Program-made: the position numbers and the translations under genes
Part shown: in pieces, positions 47,298 to 54,987 of the stretch
Position numbering within the stretch: position 1 is the stretch's first letter
How the letters are laid out: each line of letters starts with the position of its first letter
Assembly (NCBI GenBank): GCA_045648765.1
Contig: JAZROQ010000033.1
Coordinates: 1 to 64,000 of the forward strand
Direction: 5' to 3'
Length of the DNA: 64,000 nt
Origin: RGIG3009 sp045648765
GTDB taxonomy: Bacteria > Bacillota > Clostridia > Oscillospirales > Acutalibacteraceae
The notes under the pieces: generated by a model
Told to the model about the DNA's origin: nothing
What the model saw: only the letters and a program-made list of their open reading frames with translations
The model's database searches: none

Positions 47298-49547
47298 ATG
47301 GCTAAGAAAAAAGCAACAAAATCGCTCGGCAAATTGGACCGTTTGCCGGAAAATGCACACATTGCGGGCGCAGGACAAGTGGAAAGCCAACGGATTGAAA
47401 ACACGTTGGAAACCAACTATATGCCCTATGCCATGAGTGTGATTATGTCCCGCGCGATTCCCGAAATCGACGGGTTTAAGCCATCGCACCGCAAATTGCT
47501 TTATACTATGTACAAAGAGGGTTTGTTAAACGGGGCGCGTACCAAATCGGCAAACATTGTGGGCGCTACCATGAAGCTCAATCCCCACGGTGATGCCGCT
47601 ATTTACGAAACGATGGTGCGCCTTTCGGCAGGTAACCAATCGCTGTTACATCCGTATGTTGATTCCAAAGGTAACTTTGGTCGCGCGTATTCTTCGGATA
47701 TGGAATATGCTGCTTCGCGTTACACCGAAGCAAAGCTCAGCCCCATTGCAGCAGAGTTGTTCCGTGATATTGACAAAGACACGGTGGATTTTGTCGACAA
47801 CTACGACTCGACCATGAAAGAGCCGACGTTGTTGCCGGTAACATTCCCCTCGGTGCTGGTTAACAATAACATGGGTATTGCGGTGGGTATGGCAAGTTCG
47901 ATTTGCTCGTTTAACTTAAACGAGGTGTGCGAAACCACCATTAATTTAATGAAAGACCCCGATTTTGATGTAACCGAAACGCTTAAAGCACCGGATTTCC
48001 CCGGCGGCGGGCGTATTGTGTATGACCGCGACGATATGGAACGTATTTATGAAAGCGGTCGCGGTACCGTGAAGGTGCGTTCGGTTTATACCTATGATAA
48101 GTCGCAAAACTGCATTGATGTAACCGAGATTCCGCCCACAACAACGGTGGAAGCCATTATCGCCAAAATGACGGAACTGGTCAAAGCGGGGAAATTACGC
48201 GAAGTTTCCGACGTGCGTAACGAAATCGGTTTGGATGGGTTGCGCATTACGATTGATTTGAAACGTGGGGTAGACCCCGACAAACTAATGGCGCGGTTGT
48301 TTGCGCTTACCCCATTGGAAGACGGCTTTTCCTGCAACTTTAACGTGTTGATTGCGGGCATTCCGCAAGTGTTGGGCGTTCGTCGCTTGTTGGAAGAATG
48401 GATTGCTTTTCGTATGGAAAGTGTGCGGCGGCGCGTGTATTTTGATTTGCAAAAAGCAAAAGACAAGTTGCATTTGCTCAAAGGTTTGGCAAAAATCTTG
48501 CTGGATATTGATAAAGCTATTGAGATTGTGCGCCATACCGAAGAAGAAGCAGAAGTGGTTCCCAATTTGATGATTGGGTTTGGCATTGATGAGATTCAAG
48601 CCGAATATGTGGCGGAAATTAAATTGCGCCATTTAAACCGCGAATATATTTTGCGCCGCACCGAAGAAATTGAAAAATTGGAAGCTGACATTGCCGAAAT
48701 GGATGCCATTTTGAAAAGTGCCGCGCGTGTACGCAATATTATTGTTTCGGAACTACGCGAAGTAATGAAAAAGCACGGTCAACCGCGCCGCAGTTTGTTG
48801 ATTTATGCTTCTGATTTGGCAGAAGAAGCCGCCGAGGCTGTGGAAGAGGTGCCGAACTATCCGTGTACTTTGTTTTTCACGCGGGAAGGATATTTCAAAA
48901 AAATTACACCGCAATCGTTGCGCATGAGTGGGGAACAAAAGCTCAAAGAAGGCGACAACATTGTGCAAACGGTGGAAACCGACAACCGCAAAGAGCTTTT
49001 GTTTTTTACCAATGCGGGTACGGTTTACAAATCCAAAGTTTCGGATTTTGGCGATACCAAAGCCAGCGTGCTGGGTGATTACGTTGCCGGCAAACTTGGT
49101 TTTGACGAGGGTGAAGCTGCCATCCACATGGTGGTGACCGAAAAGTACAACGGGTATTTGTTGTTCTTCTTCGAAAACGGAAAGGTTGCCAAGGTTGATG
49201 CAGCGTCGTATGCGACCAAAGCAAACCGACGGAAGCTGATTGGCGCTTATTCGCAAAAAGCACCGTTGGTAGCATTGCATTACGTGGAAGAAGACCAAGA
49301 ATTTATGTTGATTTCCTCATCCGGAAGACGGTTGATCGTGCATACCGGAGCGATTGCCTCCAAAACAACGCGTGATACGCAAGGGGTGCAAGTGCTCACA
49401 CTTAAAGGACAACATCGTCTGACCGAAGTGGTGCCGTTTTCGGATAATTTGTCGGTAAAACCGGCGCGATATCGTACAAAAACGTTGCCGGCTGCGGGGG
49501 CTTTGCCGCTTGCAGAAGATATTGGAGAGCAGTTATCTTTGCTGTAA
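47298..49547 (+). CDS. Type IIA topoisomerase breakage-reunion subunit (divergent ParC/GyrA-like)
   Basis: 749 residues. NYMPYAMSVIMSRAIPEIDGFKPSHRKLLY near 35-65 is the winged-helix start. The catalytic Tyr lies in AASRYTEAKLSPIA near 138. A coiled-coil segment (about 360-480) with DEIQAEYVAEIKLRHLNREYI is typical. The C-terminal beta-pinwheel region is short (about 510-749) and lacks an obvious GyrA box, so relaxing or decatenating activity rather than gyrase-type supercoiling is expected (inference). GAGGTG precedes the ATG. Confidence 0.9.
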   Translation: MAKKKATKSLGKLDRLPENAHIAGAGQVESQRIENTLETNYMPYAMSVIMSRAIPEIDGFKPSHRKLLYTMYKEGLLNGARTKSANIVGATMKLNPHGDAAIYETMVRLSAGNQSLLHPYVDSKGNFGRAYSSDMEYAASRYTEAKLSPIAAELFRDIDKDTVDFVDNYDSTMKEPTLLPVTFPSVLVNNNMGIAVGMASSICSFNLNEVCETTINLMKDPDFDVTETLKAPDFPGGGRIVYDRDDMERIYESGRGTVKVRSVYTYDKSQNCIDVTEIPPTTTVEAIIAKMTELVKAGKLREVSDVRNEIGLDGLRITIDLKRGVDPDKLMARLFALTPLEDGFSCNFNVLIAGIPQVLGVRRLLEEWIAFRMESVRRRVYFDLQKAKDKLHLLKGLAKILLDIDKAIEIVRHTEEEAEVVPNLMIGFGIDEIQAEYVAEIKLRHLNREYILRRTEEIEKLEADIAEMDAILKSAARVRNIIVSELREVMKKHGQPRRSLLIYASDLAEEAAEAVEEVPNYPCTLFFTREGYFKKITPQSLRMSGEQKLKEGDNIVQTVETDNRKELLFFTNAGTVYKSKVSDFGDTKASVLGDYVAGKLGFDEGEAAIHMVVTEKYNGYLLFFFENGKVAKVDAASYATKANRRKLIGAYSQKAPLVALHYVEEDQEFMLISSSGRRLIVHTGAIASKTTRDTQGVQVLTLKGQHRLTEVVPFSDNLSVKPARYRTKTLPAAGALPLAEDIGEQLSLL

Positions 49548-49555
49548 AAAACAAA

Positions 49556-49587
49556 AACCGCTGTCGGGCGTTTGTCCGACAGCGGTT
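49556..49587 (+). terminator. Hairpin after the topoisomerase operon
   Basis: 12-bp perfect stem (49556-49567 with 49576-49587), 8-nt loop. The following sequence is not T-rich, so termination may be inefficient. Confidence 0.6.
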
Positions 49588-49630
49588 GTCACAAATACGG
49601 CAAACGCAAGTAACAATGTATTTGTGACAA
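49586..49630. repeat. 13-bp perfect inverted repeat upstream of secG
   Basis: TTGTCACAAATAC (49586-49598) and its exact reverse complement (49618-49630) flank 19 nt. No T-run follows. It lies about 45 bp before the secG -35. It could be a protein-binding dyad or an RNA stem. Confidence 0.7.
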
Positions 49631-49673
49631 GGGTTATTATATCCGCAAATTGAAACAATATGCAAAATTATTG

Positions 49674-49702
49674 TTGCGTTTTGAAAAAGAATGTGCTATC
49701 AT
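49674..49702 (+). promoter_or_regulatory. secG promoter
   Basis: TTGCGT (49674-49679), 17-bp spacer, TATCAT (49697-49702). Confidence 0.65.
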
Positions 49703-49733
49703 ACTAGGTGATAATTGTTTAGGAGGCTACTTC

Positions 49734-49988
49734 ATGACTGCTTGGGAATATATTATTGGCGCGATTATTATTGTGTTTTCGTTGATCATCATTGCGGTGA
49801 TTTTGTTACAAGAAGGTCGTCAATCGGATTTGGGTGCCATTGCGGGTGCCAGTGAAAACTTTTTTGAAAAAGGCCGCGCTCGTACGTTGGATGCTTTTTT
49901 GGCAAAATGGACCAAAGTGTTGGCAGTTGTTTTCTTCGTGTTGGTTTTCCTTGGTATGTTGATCACCAAATTTTTGGGCGCTAAATAA
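49734..49988 (+). CDS. secG: Preprotein translocase subunit SecG
   Basis: 84 residues from MTAWEYIIGAIIIV with AGGAGG 7 nt upstream. Two membrane helices (about 6-26 and 61-80) flank the conserved cytosolic loop ILLQEGRQSDLGAIAGASENFF. SecG joins SecY and SecE and aids SecA-driven export. Length and loop are typical. A terminator follows. Confidence 0.95.
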   Translation: MTAWEYIIGAIIIVFSLIIIAVILLQEGRQSDLGAIAGASENFFEKGRARTLDAFLAKWTKVLAVVFFVLVFLGMLITKFLGAK

Positions 49989-50001
49989 AATTTATCAAAG
50001 C

Positions 50002-50040
50002 AAAATCACCTCGTTGTCTTGACAATGGGGTGATTTTTTT
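50002..50040 (+). terminator. secG terminator
   Basis: Stem of about 16 bp with two G-U pairs (50002-50018 with 50021-50037), then a T tract. Confidence 0.85.
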
Positions 50041-50059
50041 ATTACCTCGCACATACAGT
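50031..50059 (+). promoter_or_regulatory. Possible sigma-E-type promoter of bofA
   Basis: CATACAGT (50052-50059) matches the Bacillus sigma-E -10 consensus CATACAhT at 7 of 8 positions. TGATTTT lies 14 bp upstream and fits the -35 consensus KMATATT at 5 of 7. It overlaps the secG terminator. Confidence 0.4.
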
Positions 50060-50079
50060 GAAACACGGGAGGTGTCGAT

Positions 50080-50349
50080 ATGACAGCAGGAATGACGGTG
50101 TTTTTGTATAGTGTGGGCGGTGTGCTGGGGCTTGTTGTGCTTATTGGAGCAATACGAGGCGGAAAACCGATACGTAACCTTGTAACCAACGCGTTGCAGG
50201 GTACTTGCGCGTTGGCAGCGGTGAATGTTGCCGGTGCTTTTACGGGCGTTTCGCTCGGGATCAGTGCGTTTACGAGCGCGGTTTGTTTGGGGCTGGGAAT
50301 ACCCGGAGTGATTACCGTGTTATTACTGAAATTGATTTTTGAGATTTGA
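50080..50349 (+). CDS. BofA-family pro-sigma-K processing inhibitor
   Basis: 89 residues, mostly hydrophobic with three helices. PIRNLVTNALQGTCALAAVNVAGAF and ISAFTSAVCLGLGIPGVITVLLLK are the conserved core of BofA. In Bacillus, BofA holds the membrane protease SpoIVFB inactive until the forespore signal arrives. GGGAGGTG precedes the ATG. It supports an endospore-forming host. Confidence 0.88.
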   Translation: MTAGMTVFLYSVGGVLGLVVLIGAIRGGKPIRNLVTNALQGTCALAAVNVAGAFTGVSLGISAFTSAVCLGLGIPGVITVLLLKLIFEI

Positions 50350-50378
50350 TTGTTATTGTGCAAAGAGTATGCTATACT
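50350..50378 (+). promoter_or_regulatory. Promoter of pgeF and following genes
   Basis: TTGTTA (50350-50355), 17-bp spacer, TATACT (50373-50378). Confidence 0.75.
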
Positions 50379-50396
50379 ATTTGCAGGTGATAAATT

Positions 50397-51221
50397 ATGA
50401 GTTTGTTAGCACATAGCAACACGCTTACGCCACACTTGGTGAACGGTGTGGGGTATTATACTTTTCCTGCGTTTGATGCTTTTTCGTTTGTACGTCACGG
50501 TTTTTCCACACGTATCGGCGGGGTGAGTGACGGCATTTACCAAAGCATGAATTTAAGTTTCACGCGCGGCGATAAAGAAGAACACGTGCGCGAAAATTTT
50601 GAGAAGTTTTGCGCCGCCGTGGGGGTGGACAGTAAAGGTGCTGTGGTTTCAGCGCAAGAACATCACACCGTGATTTACAATGCCACGTCACAAGATTGCG
50701 GGCGGGGTGTTTACCGCGAACGAGGATATCACGATATTGATGGTTTGCTCACGGATGAGCCAAACGTGGTATTGTTTACACAATATGCCGATTGTGTTCC
50801 GCTTTTCTTTTTGGATCCTGTTCGTCGTGTGGTGGGTACTTCTCATGCCGGTTGGCGGGGGACGGTTGCGCAAATCGGAGCCGTGACAGTAGAACGGATG
50901 TGCCGTGATTACGGTTGCCGACGCGAAGATATTTTGGCGGCGATAGGGCCTTCTATCGGGCCGTGCTGCTTTGAAGTGGACGAGCCGGTATACCGTGAAT
51001 TTAAGGCGCTTTCCGCTTCGTGTTTTGCAAAACAAACCGAACAAAAAGTTTGGATTGATTTGTGGAAAACCAACCGAAACATTTTGCGCAATGCGGGTAT
51101 TGCCGAAGACCATATCACCGTGACGGATTTGTGCACCAAATGTCACCCGGACGTGTTTTGGTCGCATCGTGTAACGGGTGGTGAACGTGGTAGTTTGGCG
51201 GGATGTATTTCGCTTATATAA
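50397..51221 (+). CDS. pgeF: Peptidoglycan editing factor PgeF (multicopper-polyphenol-oxidase fold)
   Basis: 274 residues. Conserved motifs: SAQEHHT near 81 (His), TQYADCVPLFFLDP near 126 (Cys), GTSHAGWRGTVAQIG near 147 (His) and IGPSIGPCCFEVDE near 182. The DUF152/laccase-domain family was long called polyphenol oxidase (YlmD/YfiH); in E. coli it removes wrongly incorporated L-Ser from wall precursors. It heads a three-gene group with a membrane protein and an rRNA methyltransferase. Confidence 0.93.
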   Translation: MSLLAHSNTLTPHLVNGVGYYTFPAFDAFSFVRHGFSTRIGGVSDGIYQSMNLSFTRGDKEEHVRENFEKFCAAVGVDSKGAVVSAQEHHTVIYNATSQDCGRGVYRERGYHDIDGLLTDEPNVVLFTQYADCVPLFFLDPVRRVVGTSHAGWRGTVAQIGAVTVERMCRDYGCRREDILAAIGPSIGPCCFEVDEPVYREFKALSASCFAKQTEQKVWIDLWKTNRNILRNAGIAEDHITVTDLCTKCHPDVFWSHRVTGGERGSLAGCISLI

Positions 51222-51246
51222 GGACGAAAAAAGGACGGAAAATGCT

Positions 51247-51789
51247 ATGTTTGTAAAATTTTGCAAAAAGGCTATTTGGGTATTGTTGCTAATAGCGGTG
51301 TTGTTTCAAGGAATAGCACTATACGGTATCGTGAACGGAAACGCCGCAGAGCGGTACGATTATCGTCCCTTGGCAGTGGCTACGGTAACGATGGTGATTG
51401 CGGTGGTTTTGTTTCGGGTGTTGCCGCGCGGTAAAGTGATACCGTTGGTGGTTGCTGCTGTAATGGGCGTGTTTTTTGTGGTGCTCGGTGTGCAAATGCT
51501 GGGTGTTTTTAAAGCGTCGACTTCGGCCGGAGGCATCGATATTGGCATGACGTTTTGGAAAGTTTTGTACCGTCACATGTCGCCGATTTTGATTCCGCTT
51601 TGCATGATTCCGATTTTTTTGGAGTATCGCGAACAGCTGCTGTATGCACAAGCCGAAAGGGAAGAAACACCGCCGGACAGTTATTTTGAGTTGTTGAGTG
51701 ATGCGCAGGAAGAAACGACAAAGGATTTGCCGCGCCCGAAACGTTCGGTGCGTCGTCGTTTGGAAAAAGCGGAGGATAACCGTGAGTGA
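51247..51789 (+). CDS. Four-helix membrane protein of unknown function
   Basis: 180 residues from MFVKFCKKAIWVLLL, with AGGACGG about 7 nt upstream. Hydrophobic helices at about 8-28, 40-56, 63-85 and 103-125. The C-terminal 55 residues are hydrophilic, cytosolic and highly charged, ending KRSVRRRLEKAEDNRE. No family recognised. It overlaps the methyltransferase gene by 8 bp. Confidence 0.72.
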   Translation: MFVKFCKKAIWVLLLIAVLFQGIALYGIVNGNAAERYDYRPLAVATVTMVIAVVLFRVLPRGKVIPLVVAAVMGVFFVVLGVQMLGVFKASTSAGGIDIGMTFWKVLYRHMSPILIPLCMIPIFLEYREQLLYAQAEREETPPDSYFELLSDAQEETTKDLPRPKRSVRRRLEKAEDNRE

Positions 51790-53191
51790 ACGCAGATTAC
51801 CCGCTGCTTTTGCGACGCGGATGCGCCGCTTGCTGGGGGATGAGTATACTCGTTTGGAAGAATGGTTTGAAAAACCTGTTTTGCAACGAGGGTTACGTGT
51901 TAACACGTTAAAATGTACGGCAGAAAATTTGGAACAACACTTGCCGTTTGTATTACAAGCAACCCCCTTTGCGCAAGAAGGGCGCGTAACCGCCGAGTCG
52001 TTTCGAGCAGGAAGTGAACCGTTGCACCACGCAGGGGCGTACTATATGCAAGAACCGTCGGCAATGTCGGCGGTAACGGTGCTTTCCCCCAAAAAAGGGG
52101 AGCGTGTGTTGGACATGTGCGCGGCGCCCGGTGGAAAATCGACACAGATTGCGGCGGCACTTGCCGAAAGCGGGTTGTTGTGGTCAAACGAATACGTACC
52201 TGCTCGCGCTAAGGTGTTATCACAAAATTTGGAACGTTGCGGTGTGAAAAACGGCGTGGTTTCTTGTGGGGATACGGCTCGTGTGGCGCAGGCGTTACCT
52301 GCGTGGTTCGATGCGGTGTTAGCGGACGTGCCGTGTTCGGGCGAAGGAATGTTCCGCAAAGAAGAAGCGGCCATCACCGAATGGAGTGAGGAAGCCGTTT
52401 CCCATTGTGCCGAACGAAGCGCGGAAATTTTGGATAACGCAGCCATTTGTGTTCGACCGGGTGGGCGGTTGGTCCTTTCTACGTGTACTTTTGCACCCGA
52501 AGAAAACGAAGTGGCGGTGATTGGGTTTTTGAAGCGGCACCCCGATTTTTGTTTGGAAGAAACGGATGTTTTGTTTGGACAAGCCGCTTTCGAGTATGAA
52601 ACGCTGGAATCGTTTATCCCTACATCGTTGCGAGATTTTGCAAAAACGGTGGATACCACAAAGTGTCGTCGTATTTTTCCGTGGCATGGTGGAGAGGGGC
52701 ATTTCGTTGCGAAGTTTTACCGCGAAGGCGAAAGCAACGTAACCGCAAAAACAACAGCGGAAGAAAAAGGTGAAGCCATAACGCTTGCAAAAGAGTTGTA
52801 TAAAGATTGTTTTACCACTTCGCCTGACGGTGTTTTTGCCGTGTTTGGTGATACGGTGCGGTTGTTGCCCAAAGAGTTTCCCGTTGTTTCGGGAGTGAAG
52901 GTGTTAACTGCAGGCGTGGCAGTGGCAACCATTTGCAAAGGACGCGTGTTGCGAGTCGAGCCGTGTCATGCCATGTTCCAAGCTGCAAAGGCGGAAGACT
53001 GCCGCCGATTGTTGAATTTTGAAAACACCGACCCGCAATTGTTGGCGTTTTTGCGAGGAGAAGAAATAGCGGTAAATGCGCCAAACGGATATACTGCCGT
53101 GGCAGTTTGCGGTGTGGTAACGGGGTTTGGCAAAGTTTCGAACGGAAAACTGAAAAATCATTACCCAAAAGGGTTGCGATTACTGCGGTAG
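51782..53191 (+). CDS. 16S rRNA m5C methyltransferase, RsmF/YebU-like (NOL1/NOP2/Sun family)
   Basis: 469 residues from a GTG start with GGAGG 6 nt upstream. SAM site VLDMCAAPGGKSTQIA near 103-118. The two catalytic cysteines lie in LADVPCSGEGMFRKE near 182 and VLSTCTFAPEENE near 230. The C-terminal third matches the RsmF FAU/PUA-like RNA-binding region (EEIAVNAPNGYTAV near 436). It methylates a cytosine of 16S rRNA; the exact position is inference. It overlaps the upstream membrane-protein gene. Confidence 0.92.
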   Translation: MSERRLPAAFATRMRRLLGDEYTRLEEWFEKPVLQRGLRVNTLKCTAENLEQHLPFVLQATPFAQEGRVTAESFRAGSEPLHHAGAYYMQEPSAMSAVTVLSPKKGERVLDMCAAPGGKSTQIAAALAESGLLWSNEYVPARAKVLSQNLERCGVKNGVVSCGDTARVAQALPAWFDAVLADVPCSGEGMFRKEEAAITEWSEEAVSHCAERSAEILDNAAICVRPGGRLVLSTCTFAPEENEVAVIGFLKRHPDFCLEETDVLFGQAAFEYETLESFIPTSLRDFAKTVDTTKCRRIFPWHGGEGHFVAKFYREGESNVTAKTTAEEKGEAITLAKELYKDCFTTSPDGVFAVFGDTVRLLPKEFPVVSGVKVLTAGVAVATICKGRVLRVEPCHAMFQAAKAEDCRRLLNFENTDPQLLAFLRGEEIAVNAPNGYTAVAVCGVVTGFGKVSNGKLKNHYPKGLRLLR

Positions 53192-53194
53192 TGC

Positions 53195-53223
53195 TTGAAA
53201 AATCCAAAAGGGTTTGATATACT
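53195..53223 (+). promoter_or_regulatory. rhaB promoter
   Basis: TTGAAA (53195-53200), 17-bp spacer, TATACT (53218-53223). Confidence 0.78.
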
Positions 53224-53256
53224 TAACTTGAATTTAGTAAGCAAAGGAGAATGACT

Positions 53257-54654
53257 ATGTCTACTACCTATTATTTAGCCGTAGATATCGGTGCATCGAG
53301 CGGCCGTCATATCTTGGCACACACCGAAAACGGAAAAATTGTGTTGGAAGAAATGCATCGTTTTGAAAACGGTCTTATCAACCGCAACGGCCATTTGTGC
53401 TGGGATACCGAGCGTTTGTTCGGCGGTATCGTGGAAGGTATGAAAAAATGTAAAGCTGCGGGCAAAATCCCGGTTTCCATGGGTATCGACACCTGGGGTG
53501 TGGATTTTGTGTTACTCGATAAGCAGGGTGCCGTTATCGGCGATGCGGTTGCTTATCGTGACAGCCGCACCGAAGGTATGGATGCGGTCGTTTCGCAGTA
53601 TATTTCCGAAGAGGAGTTGTACGGCAGAACCGGTATTCAAAAACAACCGTACAACACCATTTATCAATTGATGAGCATTAAGCAAACCAACCCGGAAGTG
53701 TTTGAAAAAGCAGAGCGTTTCTTGATGACTCCCGAATATTACCATTATTTGCTTACCGGCAAAGCGGTGAACGAATACACCTTGGCAACCACCACCAACT
53801 TGGTGAATGCCGAAGCAAAACAATGGGACGGCGAATTGCTCGATGCGCTTGGTTTGCCCCGCCGTTTGTTTGGCGAACTCAAATGCCCCGGCGAAACCGT
53901 GGGGATGCTCAGTGCCGAAATGGAAAAAGAAGTTGGGTTTACTTGCAAAGTGGTGCTGCCCGGCACGCATGACACCGCATCGGCGGTGGCAGCGGTTCCT
54001 GCTAACGATGATGATTTTGTGTATATCAGTTCCGGTACGTGGTCGCTGCTTGGGGTGGAACGTATGACGCCCGATTGCAGTGCCGCCAGTCAAAAACTCA
54101 ATTTCACCAACGAAGGCGGCGTGAATTACCGTTTCCGTTATCTGAAAAACATTATGGGTTTGTGGATGTTGCAATCCATCAAACGCGAACTGAACAACCA
54201 ATACGGTTTTGCGGAAATCAGCAACATGGCGCGTGAAGCAGACATTGCTTCGGTTGTCGATGTGGACGATATGCGGTTCTTGGCTCCCGACAGCATGATG
54301 GAAACCATCAAAGCCGTGTGTGCCGAAACCAATCAAGCCGTTCCGCAAACGGTGGGCGAAATTGCCAAAGTGGTGTATTTGAGCTTGTCGGAATGCTACG
54401 GCAAAGCTGTTCGCGAAATGGAACAAGTGACAGGCCGCACCTATTCGCGTTTGCACATTGTCGGCGGGGGTTGTCAAGATAATTATTTGAATGAACTGAC
54501 CGCCAAAACCACCGGCAAAGCCGTGTATGCCGGTCCGATTGAGGCAACGGCGCTCGGCAACTTGATGGTGCAAATGTTAGCGGCAGGCGATTTTGCTTCG
54601 CTCGAAGAAGGCCGCACCGCCATTGCTCGCTCGTTTGATATCAAACCGGTATAA
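53257..54654 (+). CDS. rhaB: Rhamnulokinase
   Basis: 465 residues from ATG 53257; the ATG 6 bp earlier is too close to AAAGGAG. FGGY kinase: LAVDIGASSGRHIL near 6-19, SMGIDTWGVDFVLLD near 71-85 (rhamnulose pocket), SGTWSLLGVE near 255, and HIVGGGCQDNYLNELTA near 395, which is the typical FGGY ATP motif of RhaB. It phosphorylates L-rhamnulose. No rhaA, rhaD or rhaM gene is next to it, so the rest of the pathway must be elsewhere. Confidence 0.9.
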   Translation: MSTTYYLAVDIGASSGRHILAHTENGKIVLEEMHRFENGLINRNGHLCWDTERLFGGIVEGMKKCKAAGKIPVSMGIDTWGVDFVLLDKQGAVIGDAVAYRDSRTEGMDAVVSQYISEEELYGRTGIQKQPYNTIYQLMSIKQTNPEVFEKAERFLMTPEYYHYLLTGKAVNEYTLATTTNLVNAEAKQWDGELLDALGLPRRLFGELKCPGETVGMLSAEMEKEVGFTCKVVLPGTHDTASAVAAVPANDDDFVYISSGTWSLLGVERMTPDCSAASQKLNFTNEGGVNYRFRYLKNIMGLWMLQSIKRELNNQYGFAEISNMAREADIASVVDVDDMRFLAPDSMMETIKAVCAETNQAVPQTVGEIAKVVYLSLSECYGKAVREMEQVTGRTYSRLHIVGGGCQDNYLNELTAKTTGKAVYAGPIEATALGNLMVQMLAAGDFASLEEGRTAIARSFDIKPV

Positions 54655-54664
54655 TTACAACTGT

Positions 54665-54703
54665 AAAAACGCCTGCCGAATGAATCATTCGGTAGGCGTT
54701 TTT
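54665..54703 (+). terminator. rhaB terminator
   Basis: 17-position stem with one G-U (54665-54681 with 54687-54703), followed by a T tract. Confidence 0.88.
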
Positions 54704-54756
54704 GTGCCACAGCAGAAACGCACATTCAACTTGCAAAACTGTGTGGTAAAATTTGG

Positions 54757-54785
54757 TTGACTTTTCTCCTCAAATTTGATATGGT
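54757..54785 (+). promoter_or_regulatory. Promoter of the surface cassette, copy A
   Basis: TTGACT (54757-54762), 17-bp spacer, TATGGT (54780-54785). The same arrangement precedes copy B at 58 kb. Confidence 0.72.
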
Positions 54786-54791
54786 AAATAT

Positions 54792-54887
54792 GTAAGAAGT
54801 GACGTACATCCGACGATTTGTGCGCCATGTTCATAGACTGCACAAAGCGCACAAATCATCTGCCTTGGGGATGATTTGTGCTTTTTT
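54792..54887 (+). ncRNA. Unrecognised attenuator leader, copy A
   Basis: From the predicted transcript start a 40-nt block is 38/40 identical to copy B. It holds strand 1 (GATTTGTGCGC, 54815-54825). Strand 2 (GCGCACAAATCATC, 54847-54860) can pair 11/11 with strand 1, or 12/12 with strand 3 (GATGATTTGTGC, 54870-54881). The 2-3 pairing is followed by six T and is an intrinsic terminator; the 1-2 pairing would prevent it. The loops differ between copies while the three strands are identical. The 100 nt between this element and the start codon at 54988 show nothing further except AAGGAGG. Confidence 0.72.
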
Positions 54888-54987
54888 ATTGTTAGAACAA
54901 AGAAAGTGGGTGTTGCCAATGGGTTAATAAAGCACTTATAAGTTGTAGGAAATAAACCGCTGTAACCTGTAGTAAGGAGGCCAACTA

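Noticed and set aside
53512..54573. 353-codon open frame antisense to rhaB
   Set aside because: The same reasoning applies: no ribosome site, and composition typical of antisense shadow.
54792..54810. Minimal upstream ORF in the attenuator leader (ATG-TAA in copy A, four codons in copy B)
   Set aside because: No ribosome site precedes either ATG, and the short ORFs are not conserved in length or sequence, so peptide-type attenuation is not supported.
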